Shown: positions 1 to 7,319 of the stretch, piece after piece | Numbering within the stretch: the stretch's first letter is position 1 | Layout of the letters: every line of letters begins with the position of its first letter | NCBI RefSeq assembly: GCF_009604385.1 | Contig: NZ_WEGJ01000011.1 | Coordinates: 62,001-126,000, forward strand | Reading direction: 5' to 3' | Source of the DNA: Streptomyces smaragdinus | GTDB lineage: Bacteria > Actinomycetota > Actinomycetes > Streptomycetales > Streptomycetaceae | Length of the DNA stretch: 64,000 nt | Translations under genes and position numbers: made by a program | Notes under the pieces: model-generated | Database searches by the model: none | The model's input: only the letters and a program-made list of their open reading frames with translations | Told to the model about the DNA's origin: nothing

Positions 1-705
1 GAACTGCAGCGCGGCCGGGGGAAGACCTCGCCCGAGCAGCTGACGCTGGGCGCGGGGGAACCGGACACGGTGGCGCCCGCGCAGCTGCCCGACCTGAACG
101 ACGCGGAGCGGCTCGGCGCCGAGCTGGGCGTGCTCGGCATGGACGCCTCCCGGCATCTGATGAGCGATCACCGGGAGCTGCTCCAGGAGCTCGGCGTGGT
201 CTCCGCGAAGCAGCTGCGGGAGGCGAAGCACGGGCAGATCGTGCTGGTGGCGGGGGCCAAGGGGGCGACGCAGACGCCGCCGGTCCGCTCCGGCAAGCGC
301 GTCATCTTCACCACCCTCGACGACACGGCCGGGCTGGTGGACTGCGCGTTCTTTGAGGACAGCCACGACGCCTGCGCGCACACCGTCTTCCATTCCTGGC
401 TGCTGCTCGTACGGGGCGTCGTGCAGCGCCGCGGCGGCGGCAACGGCAAGGCGCTCTCCGTCGTCGGCTCCGCCGCCTGGGACCTGGCAGAGCTCGCCGA
501 ACTGCGCCGCACCGGCGGACTGCCCGCGGTCACCGAACGGCTGACGGAGCTCGGCCCCGCGCCCTCGGCCACCGTGGCGGACGGGCGCAGCATCGAGCTG
601 GAGACGGGGTACGAGCTGCATCCCTGGGCGGATCTCCGGCCCCCCGGCGAGTCCGTGCGCAACAGCCGCAAGCTGTGGCACCAGAGCCCGGGGAGCGCGG
701 GATGA
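1..705 (+). CDS. dnaE2: DNA polymerase III alpha subunit DnaE2/ImuC, C-terminal part (gene cut by window start)
   Basis: The frame is open from base 1 through the TAG/TGA-side end at 705, so only the last ~234 codons of a ~1,100-residue protein are present. The visible part holds the OB-fold of error-prone C-family polymerases: a stretch GQIVLVAG near the start of the fold followed by GKRVIFTTLDD and a GLVDCAFF strand. DnaE2 (ImuC) is the polymerase of the damage-induced mutasome, working with an ImuB-like partner. The next gene encodes a Y-family protein and overlaps this one by an ATGA, which fits translational coupling and supports DnaE2 rather than replicative DnaE1. The promoter and any SOS box lie outside the window. 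Confidence 0.88.
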   Translation, partial: ELQRGRGKTSPEQLTLGAGEPDTVAPAQLPDLNDAERLGAELGVLGMDASRHLMSDHRELLQELGVVSAKQLREAKHGQIVLVAGAKGATQTPPVRSGKRVIFTTLDDTAGLVDCAFFEDSHDACAHTVFHSWLLLVRGVVQRRGGGNGKALSVVGSAAWDLAELAELRRTGGLPAVTERLTELGPAPSATVADGRSIELETGYELHPWADLRPPGESVRNSRKLWHQSPGSAG

Positions 706-1709
706 GCGTGCTGTACATCCACTTCCACGGCTCGTCCGCCGGCTCCGGCGGCTCCGCTATCGGCCAGGAGCTGTACGACCGGCTGCTCGCCCTGCTCGCC
801 GAGTTCACCCCGGTGGTGCAGGCGCTGCCGCCGGACGCCGCGCTGGCCGACGTCACCGGGAGCCTGCGCTACTTCGGGGTGGACGCCGTCGCCCTGGCCG
901 AGCGGATCCGGGCGCGCACCGGGGGGCTGTACGGGCTGCGCTCGACGGCCGGCATCGCGGCGAACCCGCTGCTGGCCCGGATGGTCGCCGCCGACGGCCC
1001 GCCCTCGGCGGTACGCGTCCTCCCCGACGACATGGACGCCGTCACCGCCTTCCTCGCGGCGAAGCCCGCCGCCGCACTGCACGGCGTCGGCCCCAAGACG
1101 GCCCGCACCCTGGCCTCGTACGGGCTGGACAGTGTCGGCCGGATCGCCGGCACCCCGCTCGGCACCCTGCAGCGCATCCTCGGCGCCGCGGCGGGCCGCC
1201 GGCTGTACGACGCCGCCCACGGCGTCGACCCGACCCCGGTGACCCCCGCCGCCCCGCCCCGCTCACTGGGCGCCGAACACCGCTTCGGCCACGACGAGCT
1301 GGACCACGACCGCCGGCGCGCCGCCCTGCTCGCGCTCACCGACCGGCTCGGGCTGCGGCTGCGGGCGGAGCGGCAGGTGGCCCGCGCCCTGACCCTCACC
1401 GTCCGCTACGCCGACCGCTCGACGACCACCCGCACCCGTAAGCTCCCCGAACCCACCGCCCACACCCAGGCCCTGACCGCCCTGGCCTACGACCTGCACG
1501 ACCGCCTCGGCCTGCAGCGCGCCCGGGTCCGGTCGGTGGCCCTGCGCGCGGAGGAGCTGACGGCCGCCGAACTCGCCGCCCACCAGCTCACCTTCGACCC
1601 CGCCGACGCCCGGGCCCGCCGGATCGAGGCCGCCACCGATCGCGCCCGGGACCGTTTCGGGGCGGGGGCGGCGCATCCGGCGGGGGCCGCGCGGCCTGGT
1701 GCCGCGTGA
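702..1709 (+). CDS. Y-family polymerase-like protein (ImuB-type, probably catalytically inactive)
   Basis: This 335-residue protein starts at the ATG of an ATGA overlap with dnaE2; a GTG 27 nt upstream lies inside dnaE2 and is less likely. The thumb is clear (HhH-like LHGVGPKTARTLASYGL, about residues 118-134), followed by a little-finger-like region. The two acidic palm motifs are degraded: the usual DxDxFFASVE region reads YIHFHGSSAGSG, and the usual SIDEAYLDVT reads PPDAALADVTG. Such loss is characteristic of ImuB, which recruits DnaE2 and the beta clamp rather than synthesising DNA. The gene order dnaE2-Y protein fits a mutasome. The family is firm; inactivity is inferred from the missing acidic residues. 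Confidence 0.82.
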   Translation: MSVLYIHFHGSSAGSGGSAIGQELYDRLLALLAEFTPVVQALPPDAALADVTGSLRYFGVDAVALAERIRARTGGLYGLRSTAGIAANPLLARMVAADGPPSAVRVLPDDMDAVTAFLAAKPAAALHGVGPKTARTLASYGLDSVGRIAGTPLGTLQRILGAAAGRRLYDAAHGVDPTPVTPAAPPRSLGAEHRFGHDELDHDRRRAALLALTDRLGLRLRAERQVARALTLTVRYADRSTTTRTRKLPEPTAHTQALTALAYDLHDRLGLQRARVRSVALRAEELTAAELAAHQLTFDPADARARRIEAATDRARDRFGAGAAHPAGAARPGAA

Positions 1710-1723
1710 CGGGTTCGCTTGAA

Positions 1724-1735
1724 TTATTCGAATAA
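1724..1735. promoter_or_regulatory. Perfect palindrome upstream of the MarR gene (candidate auto-operator)
   Basis: TTATTCGAATAA is a 12-bp perfect palindrome in an unusually A/T-rich patch 40 bp upstream of the MarR start. MarR proteins commonly bind palindromes of this kind in their own promoters. No other regulator gene adjoins it, so autoregulation is the simplest reading. Confidence 0.55.
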
Positions 1736-1775
1736 CTGTCTCCTTTTGTGTAAGGGACCGACGTAGGCTGCGCAC

Positions 1776-2198
1776 GTGGCGGCGAACGAGTTAGAGGCGG
1801 TCCTGCTGGATCAGTTGACGCGCCTGGCCGGATGGGTGGCCGGCGTCATGCAGGAGGCCCTGGAGGGGTTCGGCCTCACCGTGCCGCAGGCCAACCTGCT
1901 GTGGGTCGTCGACCCCGCCACCGCCGCCGTCCCGCTGGGCAGGCTTGCCGCGCGGCTGCACTGCGACCCGTCGAACGTCACGCTGCTCTGCGCCCAGCTG
2001 GAGGAGAAGGGCCTGGCGGAGCGGCGGCCGTATCCGGGCGACGGCCGGGTACGGACCCTCGTCCTCACCGAACGCGGCGCCGACGCCCGCCGCCGGCTGC
2101 TGGCCCTGGTGGCCGCACGGTCCCCGTTCGCGGTGCTCGACGAGGACGAACGGCGCCGGCTGACGGCGATGCTCGCGAAGGCGCTCATGCCCCGCTGA
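1776..2198 (+). CDS. MarR family transcriptional regulator
   Basis: This 140-residue protein has the MarR winged-helix layout. An N-terminal dimerisation helix runs to about residue 35, the recognition helix is in LAARLHCDPSNVTLLCAQLEEKGL (about 52-75), and the wing carries the typical DGRVRTLVLTERG (about 82-94). It starts with GTG. I see no Shine-Dalgarno sequence within 12 bp, so a leaderless or weakly initiated transcript is possible. The remnant of a hemerythrin gene and a DHA2 exporter follow on the same strand. MarR proteins often control exporters, but the exporter has its own metal-type operators, so a link is uncertain. Confidence 0.85.
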   Translation: MAANELEAVLLDQLTRLAGWVAGVMQEALEGFGLTVPQANLLWVVDPATAAVPLGRLAARLHCDPSNVTLLCAQLEEKGLAERRPYPGDGRVRTLVLTERGADARRRLLALVAARSPFAVLDEDERRRLTAMLAKALMPR

Positions 2199-2474
2199 GG
2201 CGCTCAAGGCGATCCACGGGGCCATGCGGCAGGAGCCGGCGCTGCTGCGCGCGGAGGTGGCCGCGGCCGCCGCCGGCGGGGCAGCCACCCTGATGGTTCT
2301 GCTGCGGGTCGACTGCCTCGCGTTCTGCCACGGTCTGGAGTTCCACCACACCGGTGAGGACCGCGGCGTCTTTCCGGCCGTCGAGGCCCGCCATCCGGAA
2401 CCGGCCGAATCCCTGGCCCGGCGGAGGCGCATCTCGACCGCGAGGAGGAGCAGTTGGCCGACGTGCTGACCGCC
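2197..2474 (+). pseudogene. Hemerythrin (HHE) domain remnant, frameshifted
   Basis: Right after the MarR stop, one frame reads KAIHGAMRQEPALLR, then LEFHHTGEDRGVFPAVEARHPE, a pattern typical of hemerythrin-like HHE proteins. The His and Glu iron ligands of the HHxxED motif are present. Near 2420 this frame degenerates into Arg-rich translation, while the neighbouring frame continues with the helix-like EAHLDREEEQLADVLTAV. There is no credible start with a ribosome binding site, and the coding stretch is only about 90 codons against about 150-200 for such proteins. I read this as a decayed gene with a frameshift and truncated end. A sequencing error is possible but would not restore full length. 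Confidence 0.7.
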
Positions 2475-2509
2475 GTGTGTCCGCCCGGCTTCGCTCCATC
2501 GTTCTTGCC

Positions 2510-2562
2510 TACCCCCCGGAGGTATGTTATACCTTCTCTCGTAGATACCCCCTGGGGGTATC
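2510..2562. promoter_or_regulatory. Promoter with two CsoR/CstR-like palindromes ahead of the DHA2 exporter
   Basis: The downstream site is GATACCCCCTGGGGGTATC (2544-2562), a 9+1+9 perfect palindrome. The upstream site TACCCCCCGGAGGTAT (2510-2525) is an imperfect version of it. A promoter TTGCCT (2505-2510), 17-bp spacer, TATACC (2528-2533) can be drawn so that the upstream site fills the spacer and the downstream site covers the start region. C-tract/G-tract palindromes bounded by TA are typical of copper-sensing CsoR and persulfide-sensing CstR regulators. The perfect copy recurs at 6293-6311. No CsoR gene lies in the window. Confidence 0.72.
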
Positions 2563-2584
2563 TCTCACGGGAAGGGAAACCGTC

Positions 2585-4033
2585 ATGTCGGCTGTCAATC
2601 CGCGGCGTTGGTGGGCGCTGGTCGTCCTCGCCGCCGCACAGTTCATGGTCATCATGGACACCTCGATCATCGGGGTCGCGCTCCCCGAGATGCAGCGGGA
2701 TCTGGGCTTCTCGCAGGGCGACCTGCAGTGGGTCTTCAACGCGTACGTCGTCGCCTTCGGCGGGCTGCTGCTCCTCGGCGGCCGGCTCTCCGATCTGCTC
2801 GGCGCCCGGCGGGTGTTCACCGCGGGGTGGGCCGTGCTGATCGCCGGCTCGGTCGTCGCCGCGGCGGCGACGACCGCCTGGGCGGAGATCGTCGGCCGTG
2901 CGGTGCAGGGCGTCGGCGGGGCGCTGATCGCGCCGGCCGCGATGACCCTGCTGATGATCCTCTTCAGTCACGACCCGAAGGAACTCGGCAAGGCCCTCGC
3001 CCTGTACGGGGCCGCCGCTCCGGCCGGAGGCACCGCGGGGGTGTTCCTCGGGGGAGTCTTCACCGAATGGCTGAGCTGGCCCTGGGTCTTCGTCATCTAT
3101 GTGCCGATCGGTCTGGCGACCCTCGCCGCGACCAAGGTGCTCCCCGCCGTCGGGTCCCGGCGCGGCGGAGTGGACGTGCTCGGCGCCGTCGCCGTCACCG
3201 CGGGTCTGGCGCTGGCCGTGTTCGCCGTGGTGCGGGCGCCCGAGGCCGGCTGGGGCGCGACGTCCACCGTCGTGCAACTGGCCGGGGCGGCCGCGCTGCT
3301 GGGAGCCTTCGTGGTCCTCCAGCGTGTCGTCCGCGCGCCGCTGATGCCGCTGGGCATCTGGCGCACCCCGGGTCTGGCCCCGGCGAACGCGGCGATGATG
3401 CTGCTGGGCGCCGCCTGGATCCCGATGTGGTACTTCCTCAACCTCTACCTCCAGCAGGTGCTCGGCTACGGGGCCTTCGCCAGCGGCGCCGCGCTGCTGC
3501 CGATGACCGTGCTGCTGATGGTCTTCATGACCACTCTCACCGCCCGGCTGATGGGCCGCTTCGGACCGAAGAAGATGATCGTCGGCGGGCTGCTGGTCCT
3601 GGCGGCCGGACTGGTGTGGCTCTCGGCGGTGGAGTCCACGGGCACCTTCGTGGTGGACGTGCTGCCGGCGTCGCTCGTCGCGGCGGCCGGGATGAGCCTC
3701 GCGTACATCCCCGGTCTGATGTCGGCGATGGCCGGCGCCCCGCCGGAGCAGGTGGGTCTGGCCTCGGGCATCGTCAACACCACCTACCAGGTCGGCTCGG
3801 CGCTGGGGCTGGCAGCCCTGACCGCCGTGGCCACCTCGCAGGGCGCGGGCTCGCCGGGCAACCTGCCGGAGCTGACCTCCGGCTTCAGCGCGGCGTTCCT
3901 GGGCGCGGCCGGGGTGGCCGCCGTCGGCGCGGTCCTCACGGCGCTGCTGATGGGGCGCGGACAGCGCGGCGGCGAGCAGGCTGCGGAGTCCGCGGAGTCC
4001 GCGGAGGAGCGGCGGCGGGAGACGATCGGCTGA
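2585..4033 (+). CDS. DHA2-type MFS drug/metabolite exporter (14 membrane helices)
   Basis: This 482-residue integral membrane protein starts at an ATG with GGGAAGGG about 9 bp upstream; longer readings run back into the hemerythrin remnant and the operators. The first helix region carries the exporter signature MDTSIIGVALP. Motif A is GGRLSDLLGARRVF (about 60-73), and the antiporter motif C region reads GAAAPAGGTAGVFLGG followed by WPWVFVIYVP. The length fits 14-TMS DHA2 proton-coupled efflux pumps. Expression is probably controlled through the double CsoR/CstR-like operator just upstream, which suggests a response to copper or reactive sulfur species; the substrate cannot be told from sequence. 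A strong bidirectional terminator follows. Confidence 0.88.
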   Translation: MSAVNPRRWWALVVLAAAQFMVIMDTSIIGVALPEMQRDLGFSQGDLQWVFNAYVVAFGGLLLLGGRLSDLLGARRVFTAGWAVLIAGSVVAAAATTAWAEIVGRAVQGVGGALIAPAAMTLLMILFSHDPKELGKALALYGAAAPAGGTAGVFLGGVFTEWLSWPWVFVIYVPIGLATLAATKVLPAVGSRRGGVDVLGAVAVTAGLALAVFAVVRAPEAGWGATSTVVQLAGAAALLGAFVVLQRVVRAPLMPLGIWRTPGLAPANAAMMLLGAAWIPMWYFLNLYLQQVLGYGAFASGAALLPMTVLLMVFMTTLTARLMGRFGPKKMIVGGLLVLAAGLVWLSAVESTGTFVVDVLPASLVAAAGMSLAYIPGLMSAMAGAPPEQVGLASGIVNTTYQVGSALGLAALTAVATSQGAGSPGNLPELTSGFSAAFLGAAGVAAVGAVLTALLMGRGQRGGEQAAESAESAEERRRETIG

Positions 4034-4054
4034 ACCGCCTCCACGCCACCGGGA

Positions 4055-4093
4055 GACGGCGGCGGCCACCGGCGGACGGTGGCCGCCGCCGTC
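4055..4093. terminator. Bidirectional hairpin terminator between convergent genes
   Basis: GACGGCGGCGGCCACC at 4055-4070 pairs perfectly with 4078-4093 (16-bp stem, 7-nt loop). It sits between the ends of the exporter gene and the convergent hydrolase gene and could serve both. Confidence 0.8.
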
Positions 4094-4137
4094 GGTGTCG
4101 GTCCGGGATACCCCGGATGTCCTGAACCCGCTCCGGT

Positions 4138-4914
4138 TCATGGCGCCACCCCCAGGGCGTCGCGGGCCGCCCGGGCGAACCCGTCGGGGTTGTCCAGCAT
4201 GATGTTGTGCCCGCAGTCCGCCACCGGCACCATCCGCACTCCCGCCGCCTCCAGTTCGGCGGCCCCCTGGAACGGGCCGTTCTCCTCCGGCCACAGGAAC
4301 GTCCGCGGGATTTCCAGCCCGAGCAGCAGCTCGCGCATCACCGGAGCGCTGCCCCGGGTCAGCCCCACCGCGCTGCGATACAGCGCCCGCCGCCCGCACA
4401 GCCGTATCGTCGCCCACCAGTGCGCCCCCGCCAGCCGGCCGAACGCCTCCCAGCCGCCCCCGTGCACGAACTCCTCCTCCGCGTACGAGGCGATCCCCCG
4501 GCTCCCCGCCGACGACCGCGTCGGGACCAGCGCGTCGAGGTTGCCGTCCACCACCAGCAGCCGGGCGACCAGCTCCGGATGCCGCGCGGCCAGTACGATC
4601 GCCACCGCGCCGCCCATGCTGTGCCCGATCACCTCCGCGCCGGACACCCCCGCGGACCGCAGCGCCGCGGCCACCGCGTCCGCGTGGGACTCCAGGCTGT
4701 AGTCGAAGTCCGCCGGCCGGTCGCTCACCCCGAATCCCAGCATGTCGACGAGCAGCGAACGCCGCCCGGCGAGCAGCGGATGCGCCGCCGACCCCGCCCA
4801 GTACGCCGGGGCCGTCGCCCCGAGCCCCGAGAGATAGACCCGGGCGGGCCCCTCCCCGGCCAGCTCCGCCCACCGGATCCGGTCCCCGGCCTCGGTCACC
4901 ACGGCGTCACGCAT
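4138..4914 (-). CDS. Alpha/beta hydrolase
   Basis: This 258-residue soluble protein has the alpha/beta hydrolase fold: an oxyanion region LSGLGATAPAYW near residue 30, the nucleophile elbow GHSMGG with Ser99, and a late CGHNIMLDNP with candidate catalytic His236. The ATG at 4914 follows an AGGAGGGGAG ribosome binding site at good distance. The gene is divergent from a PadR regulator, and the two share a 120-bp intergenic region with a duplicated operator, so PadR control of this hydrolase is likely. The substrate is unknown. Ester or lactone hydrolysis, or haloalkane-type chemistry, are all possible within the fold. Confidence 0.85.
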   Translation of the reverse strand: MRDAVVTEAGDRIRWAELAGEGPARVYLSGLGATAPAYWAGSAAHPLLAGRRSLLVDMLGFGVSDRPADFDYSLESHADAVAAALRSAGVSGAEVIGHSMGGAVAIVLAARHPELVARLLVVDGNLDALVPTRSSAGSRGIASYAEEEFVHGGGWEAFGRLAGAHWWATIRLCGRRALYRSAVGLTRGSAPVMRELLLGLEIPRTFLWPEENGPFQGAAELEAAGVRMVPVADCGHNIMLDNPDGFARAARDALGVAP

Positions 4915-4965
4915 GAGATCGCTCCCCTCCTGGTCCGCGATCCCGTGTCGCGGAACATTCATACA

Positions 4966-4993
4966 TCGATTCGAGGTATCTCGATACGAGGTA
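4966..4993. promoter_or_regulatory. Tandem 13-bp repeats in the hydrolase/PadR divergent promoter
   Basis: TCGAT(T/A)CGAGGTA occurs at 4966-4978 and again at 4981-4993, 12 of 13 bases identical with a 15-bp period. The junction also forms the dyad GTATC-TC-GATAC (4976-4987). It lies between the two divergent starts and is the best candidate PadR operator. Confidence 0.6.
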
Positions 4994-5037
4994 CCATGGC
5001 ATGCCCGAGCAACCGGACGCAAGAGGGTGTGGAAAAC

Positions 5038-5568
5038 GTGCTGGAGCTCTCGATCCTCGGATTCCTCCACGAAGGACCGCTGCACGGCTATGAGCTCAAG
5101 GAACGGATCAGGGGCCTGAGCGGCCACGTCCGCCCGGTCAGCGACGGCTCGCTCTACCCGGCGATCAACCGCCTGGTCGGCGCCGGTCTGGTGGCCGAGT
5201 ACTCCGAGCCGGGCGCGGGCGCGGCGCCCCGGCGGATGCTGTCGCTCATGGACAAGGGCAGGGCCAGACTCCGCGAGCGGCTGCGCTCACCCAAGCCGGT
5301 CGAGATCAGCGACACCCAGCGCTTCACCGTGGTGCTGGCGTTCCTGCGCCATCTCGAGGACCCCGCCGCGCAGGCCGCGGTGCTGAAGCGGCGGCTGGCA
5401 CTCCTCGAGGAGCCGACCAGCTTCTTCTACGAGGACGGCGTGCCCGTACGGATGGAGGACGCCGGCGACCCGTTCCGGCAGGGCATGCTGCGGGTGGCCC
5501 GGGCCGCCGGGCGGGAGGAGAGGGCGTGGCTGCGCGAGGTCATCGGGCAACTGGAGGAGGGCGGTTGA
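5038..5568 (+). CDS. PadR family transcriptional regulator
   Basis: This 176-residue protein has the PadR winged helix, opening with LELSILGFLHEGPLHGYELKE and continuing with the recognition segment VSDGSLYPAINRLVGAGLV. The C-terminal half is helical and charged, as in PadR dimerisation domains. The family normally begins at this LELxILG motif, so I chose the GTG at 5038. An ATG at 4996 would add 14 residues and place the start directly after the repeated operator. The gene is divergent from the alpha/beta hydrolase, its most likely target. Its 3' end converges with the flavin-protein gene with only 7 bp between. Confidence 0.85.
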   Translation: MLELSILGFLHEGPLHGYELKERIRGLSGHVRPVSDGSLYPAINRLVGAGLVAEYSEPGAGAAPRRMLSLMDKGRARLRERLRSPKPVEISDTQRFTVVLAFLRHLEDPAAQAAVLKRRLALLEEPTSFFYEDGVPVRMEDAGDPFRQGMLRVARAAGREERAWLREVIGQLEEGG

Positions 5569-5575
5569 CGCCCGG

Positions 5576-6208
5576 TCACTGCTGGTACAGGCGCTCCGCG
5601 TAGGAGTCGCCGTAGTACTCCTCGAGCTCCTCCAGCGACCGCTCCGCCGCCTCGAGCGCCTTGACGAGCCGCGCGCGGCTCGGCACCGCCTCCGGGTTCC
5701 AGGTCTCCGGCTTCCAGGCGCCCGAACGCAGGAATGCCTTCGGGCAGTGGTGGAAGACCTGCTCGATCTCCACGACCAGGGCGAGTCGGGGCCGGTGCCC
5801 CTTGACGGTCATGTCGTCGAAGAACGGCGCGTCCCGCACGATCCGTGCGCGTCCGTTGACGCGCAGGGTGTCCGGCCGGCCGGGGAGTACGAAGAGCAGG
5901 CCCACGTGCGGGTTGGCCAGGATGTTCCGGTAGCCGTCGGCGCGCCGGTTGCCGGGCCGTTCCGGGAGGGCGATGGTGCGGTCGTCCAGGACCACCGTGA
6001 AGCCGGCGGGGTCCCCCTTCGGGGAGGCGTCGCACGCGCCGTCGGCGTCCGCCGTGGCCACGAACGCCAGGGGCGAGTGGGCGAGCCAGGCGCGGTCGAA
6101 TTCCGTGAGGTGGTCGCGCTCCTTGGCCAGGGCCTGCGGCATGGGGGCGCCCAGCAGCGAACGGAGTTCGTCCTCGCTCGTGACCTCGACGAATGCGGCG
6201 GTGTCCAT
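5576..6208 (-). CDS. Pyridoxamine 5'-phosphate oxidase-family FMN protein (PPOX class)
   Basis: This 210-residue protein has the split-barrel flavin-binding fold. Diagnostic segments are FVATADADGACDASPKGD (about 49-66), RNILANPHVGLLFVLPGRPDTLRVNGRARIVRD (about 103-130) and a C-terminal region with FHHCPKAFLRSG. These match the subgroup of PPOX proteins often annotated as probable FMN-dependent enzymes rather than true PdxH. The reaction is unknown; members of the fold reduce or bind flavins, F420 or haem. It is divergent from the His-rich exported protein gene and may share its promoter region. Confidence 0.78.
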   Translation of the reverse strand: MDTAAFVEVTSEDELRSLLGAPMPQALAKERDHLTEFDRAWLAHSPLAFVATADADGACDASPKGDPAGFTVVLDDRTIALPERPGNRRADGYRNILANPHVGLLFVLPGRPDTLRVNGRARIVRDAPFFDDMTVKGHRPRLALVVEIEQVFHHCPKAFLRSGAWKPETWNPEAVPSRARLVKALEAAERSLEELEEYYGDSYAERLYQQ

Positions 6209-6283
6209 GTACGGCCCCCTGACCTCGATGACTTGATCGATTCCCGTTCATCATACGGATCGGCCCCCGTAGGCGGCGAGAGT

Positions 6284-6313
6284 GCTTGACTTCATACCCC
6301 CTGGGGGTATGCT
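6284..6313 (+). promoter_or_regulatory. Promoter with CsoR/CstR-like operator in its spacer
   Basis: TTGACT (6286-6291), a 16-bp spacer and TATGCT (6308-6313) form a good promoter for the gene at 6341. The perfect palindrome CATACCCCCTGGGGGTATG (6293-6311) fills the spacer, so a bound repressor would exclude RNA polymerase. Its core ATACCCCCTGGGGGTAT is identical to the perfect site upstream of the DHA2 exporter at 2544-2562. Confidence 0.78.
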
Positions 6314-6340
6314 GTGTCCTGTTGAGAGAGGGAGAGAGTC

Positions 6341-7288
6341 ATGAACACAGCGGTCAAGGCGGGGATCTTCGCCGGCGGTCTCGCCGTCGTCTTCGGCGGG
6401 GCGTACGGGGTGGGCGGGGTGATCGGCCCGGAGGACGCCGGGGCGGAGCCGGCCGCCCACGGGGAGCACGCGGGGGAGGAGGAGACCGCGACCGGCCACG
6501 GCGGGCACGCGGAGGCCGGCGAGGTGCCCGGCGGGCTCCAGGTGTCCGAGGGCGGTTACACCCTCGACCTGCGGACCAGCCGGCTGCGGGCCGACCGCGA
6601 GAGCGAGCTGGCCTTCACGATCCTCGACGCGCACGGCAAGCCCGTCACGGCGTACGAGGAGGAGCACGAGAAGGAGCTCCACCTCATCCTCGCCGCCCGC
6701 GACCTGTCGACGTTCCGCCATGTGCACCCGGTCCGCGCGGCCGACGGCACCTGGAGCATCGACGTGAACCTGCCGACGGCCGGCGACTACCGGGTCTTCG
6801 CCGACTTCAAGCCCGCCGCGAAAGGCGCGAAGGCGCTCACGCTGGGCGCGGACCTCGCGGTGGCGGGCGCGTACAACCCGGCAAAGCTGCCGGAGCCGGA
6901 CACGACCGCGACCGTCGACGGCTACACCGTCACCCTCGACGGCGGTCTGGCCGCGGGCGCCGGCCGGGACCTGAAGTTCCACGTCGAGAAGAGCGGCCGG
7001 CCCGTCACGGACCTGCAGCCCTACCTCGGGGCGTACGGCCATCTCGTCGCCCTGCGCACCGGCGACCTCGCCTATCTGCACGTCCACCCGAACGGCGAGC
7101 CCGGCGACGGCGCCACGAAGCCCGGCCCGGAGGTCTCCTTCGCGGCGACCGCGCCGAGCGACGGAACGTACCGGCTGTACCTCGACTTCAAGCACGAGGG
7201 CGAGGTCCGCACGGCGGCCTTCACGGTCCGTACGGGCACGGCGCCGCAGGCCGGCGACAGCCACGACGACGCCGGCCACTCCCACTGA
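6341..7288 (+). CDS. His-rich exported, membrane-anchored protein with two HVHP repeats (probable metal binder)
   Basis: This 315-residue protein has an N-terminal membrane segment (about 6-29), then a His/Glu-rich linker with HGEHAGEEE and GHGGHAE. Two related beta-rich domains follow, each containing a strand-loop with His-Val-His-Pro (127-130 and 247-250) and a following G-x-Y-R-(V/L)-(F/Y)-x-DFK strand. The tail ends HDDAGHSH. I do not know a tested function for the family. The His clusters and the CsoR/CstR-like operator in its promoter point to extracytoplasmic copper or other soft-metal handling. The start has a GGGAGAGAG ribosome binding site. A short hairpin lies in the 31-bp gap before the convergent regulator gene. 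Confidence 0.75.
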   Translation: MNTAVKAGIFAGGLAVVFGGAYGVGGVIGPEDAGAEPAAHGEHAGEEETATGHGGHAEAGEVPGGLQVSEGGYTLDLRTSRLRADRESELAFTILDAHGKPVTAYEEEHEKELHLILAARDLSTFRHVHPVRAADGTWSIDVNLPTAGDYRVFADFKPAAKGAKALTLGADLAVAGAYNPAKLPEPDTTATVDGYTVTLDGGLAAGAGRDLKFHVEKSGRPVTDLQPYLGAYGHLVALRTGDLAYLHVHPNGEPGDGATKPGPEVSFAATAPSDGTYRLYLDFKHEGEVRTAAFTVRTGTAPQAGDSHDDAGHSH

Positions 7289-7306
7289 AACGCTGAAACC
7301 CCCAAA

Positions 7307-7318
7307 CCCCGAAAGGGG
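7307..7318. terminator. Short hairpin between convergent genes
   Basis: CCCC-GAAA-GGGG forms a 4-bp stem with a stable tetraloop in the 31-bp gap between two convergent genes. It is weak as a terminator, and no longer stem is visible there. Confidence 0.35.
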
Positions 7319-7319
7319 C

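Noticed and set aside
2204..4873. Very long minus-strand reading frame opposite the exporter gene
   Set aside because: It mirrors the codon bias of the exporter and hydrolase genes, is Gly/Arg-rich without domains, and has no start signal.
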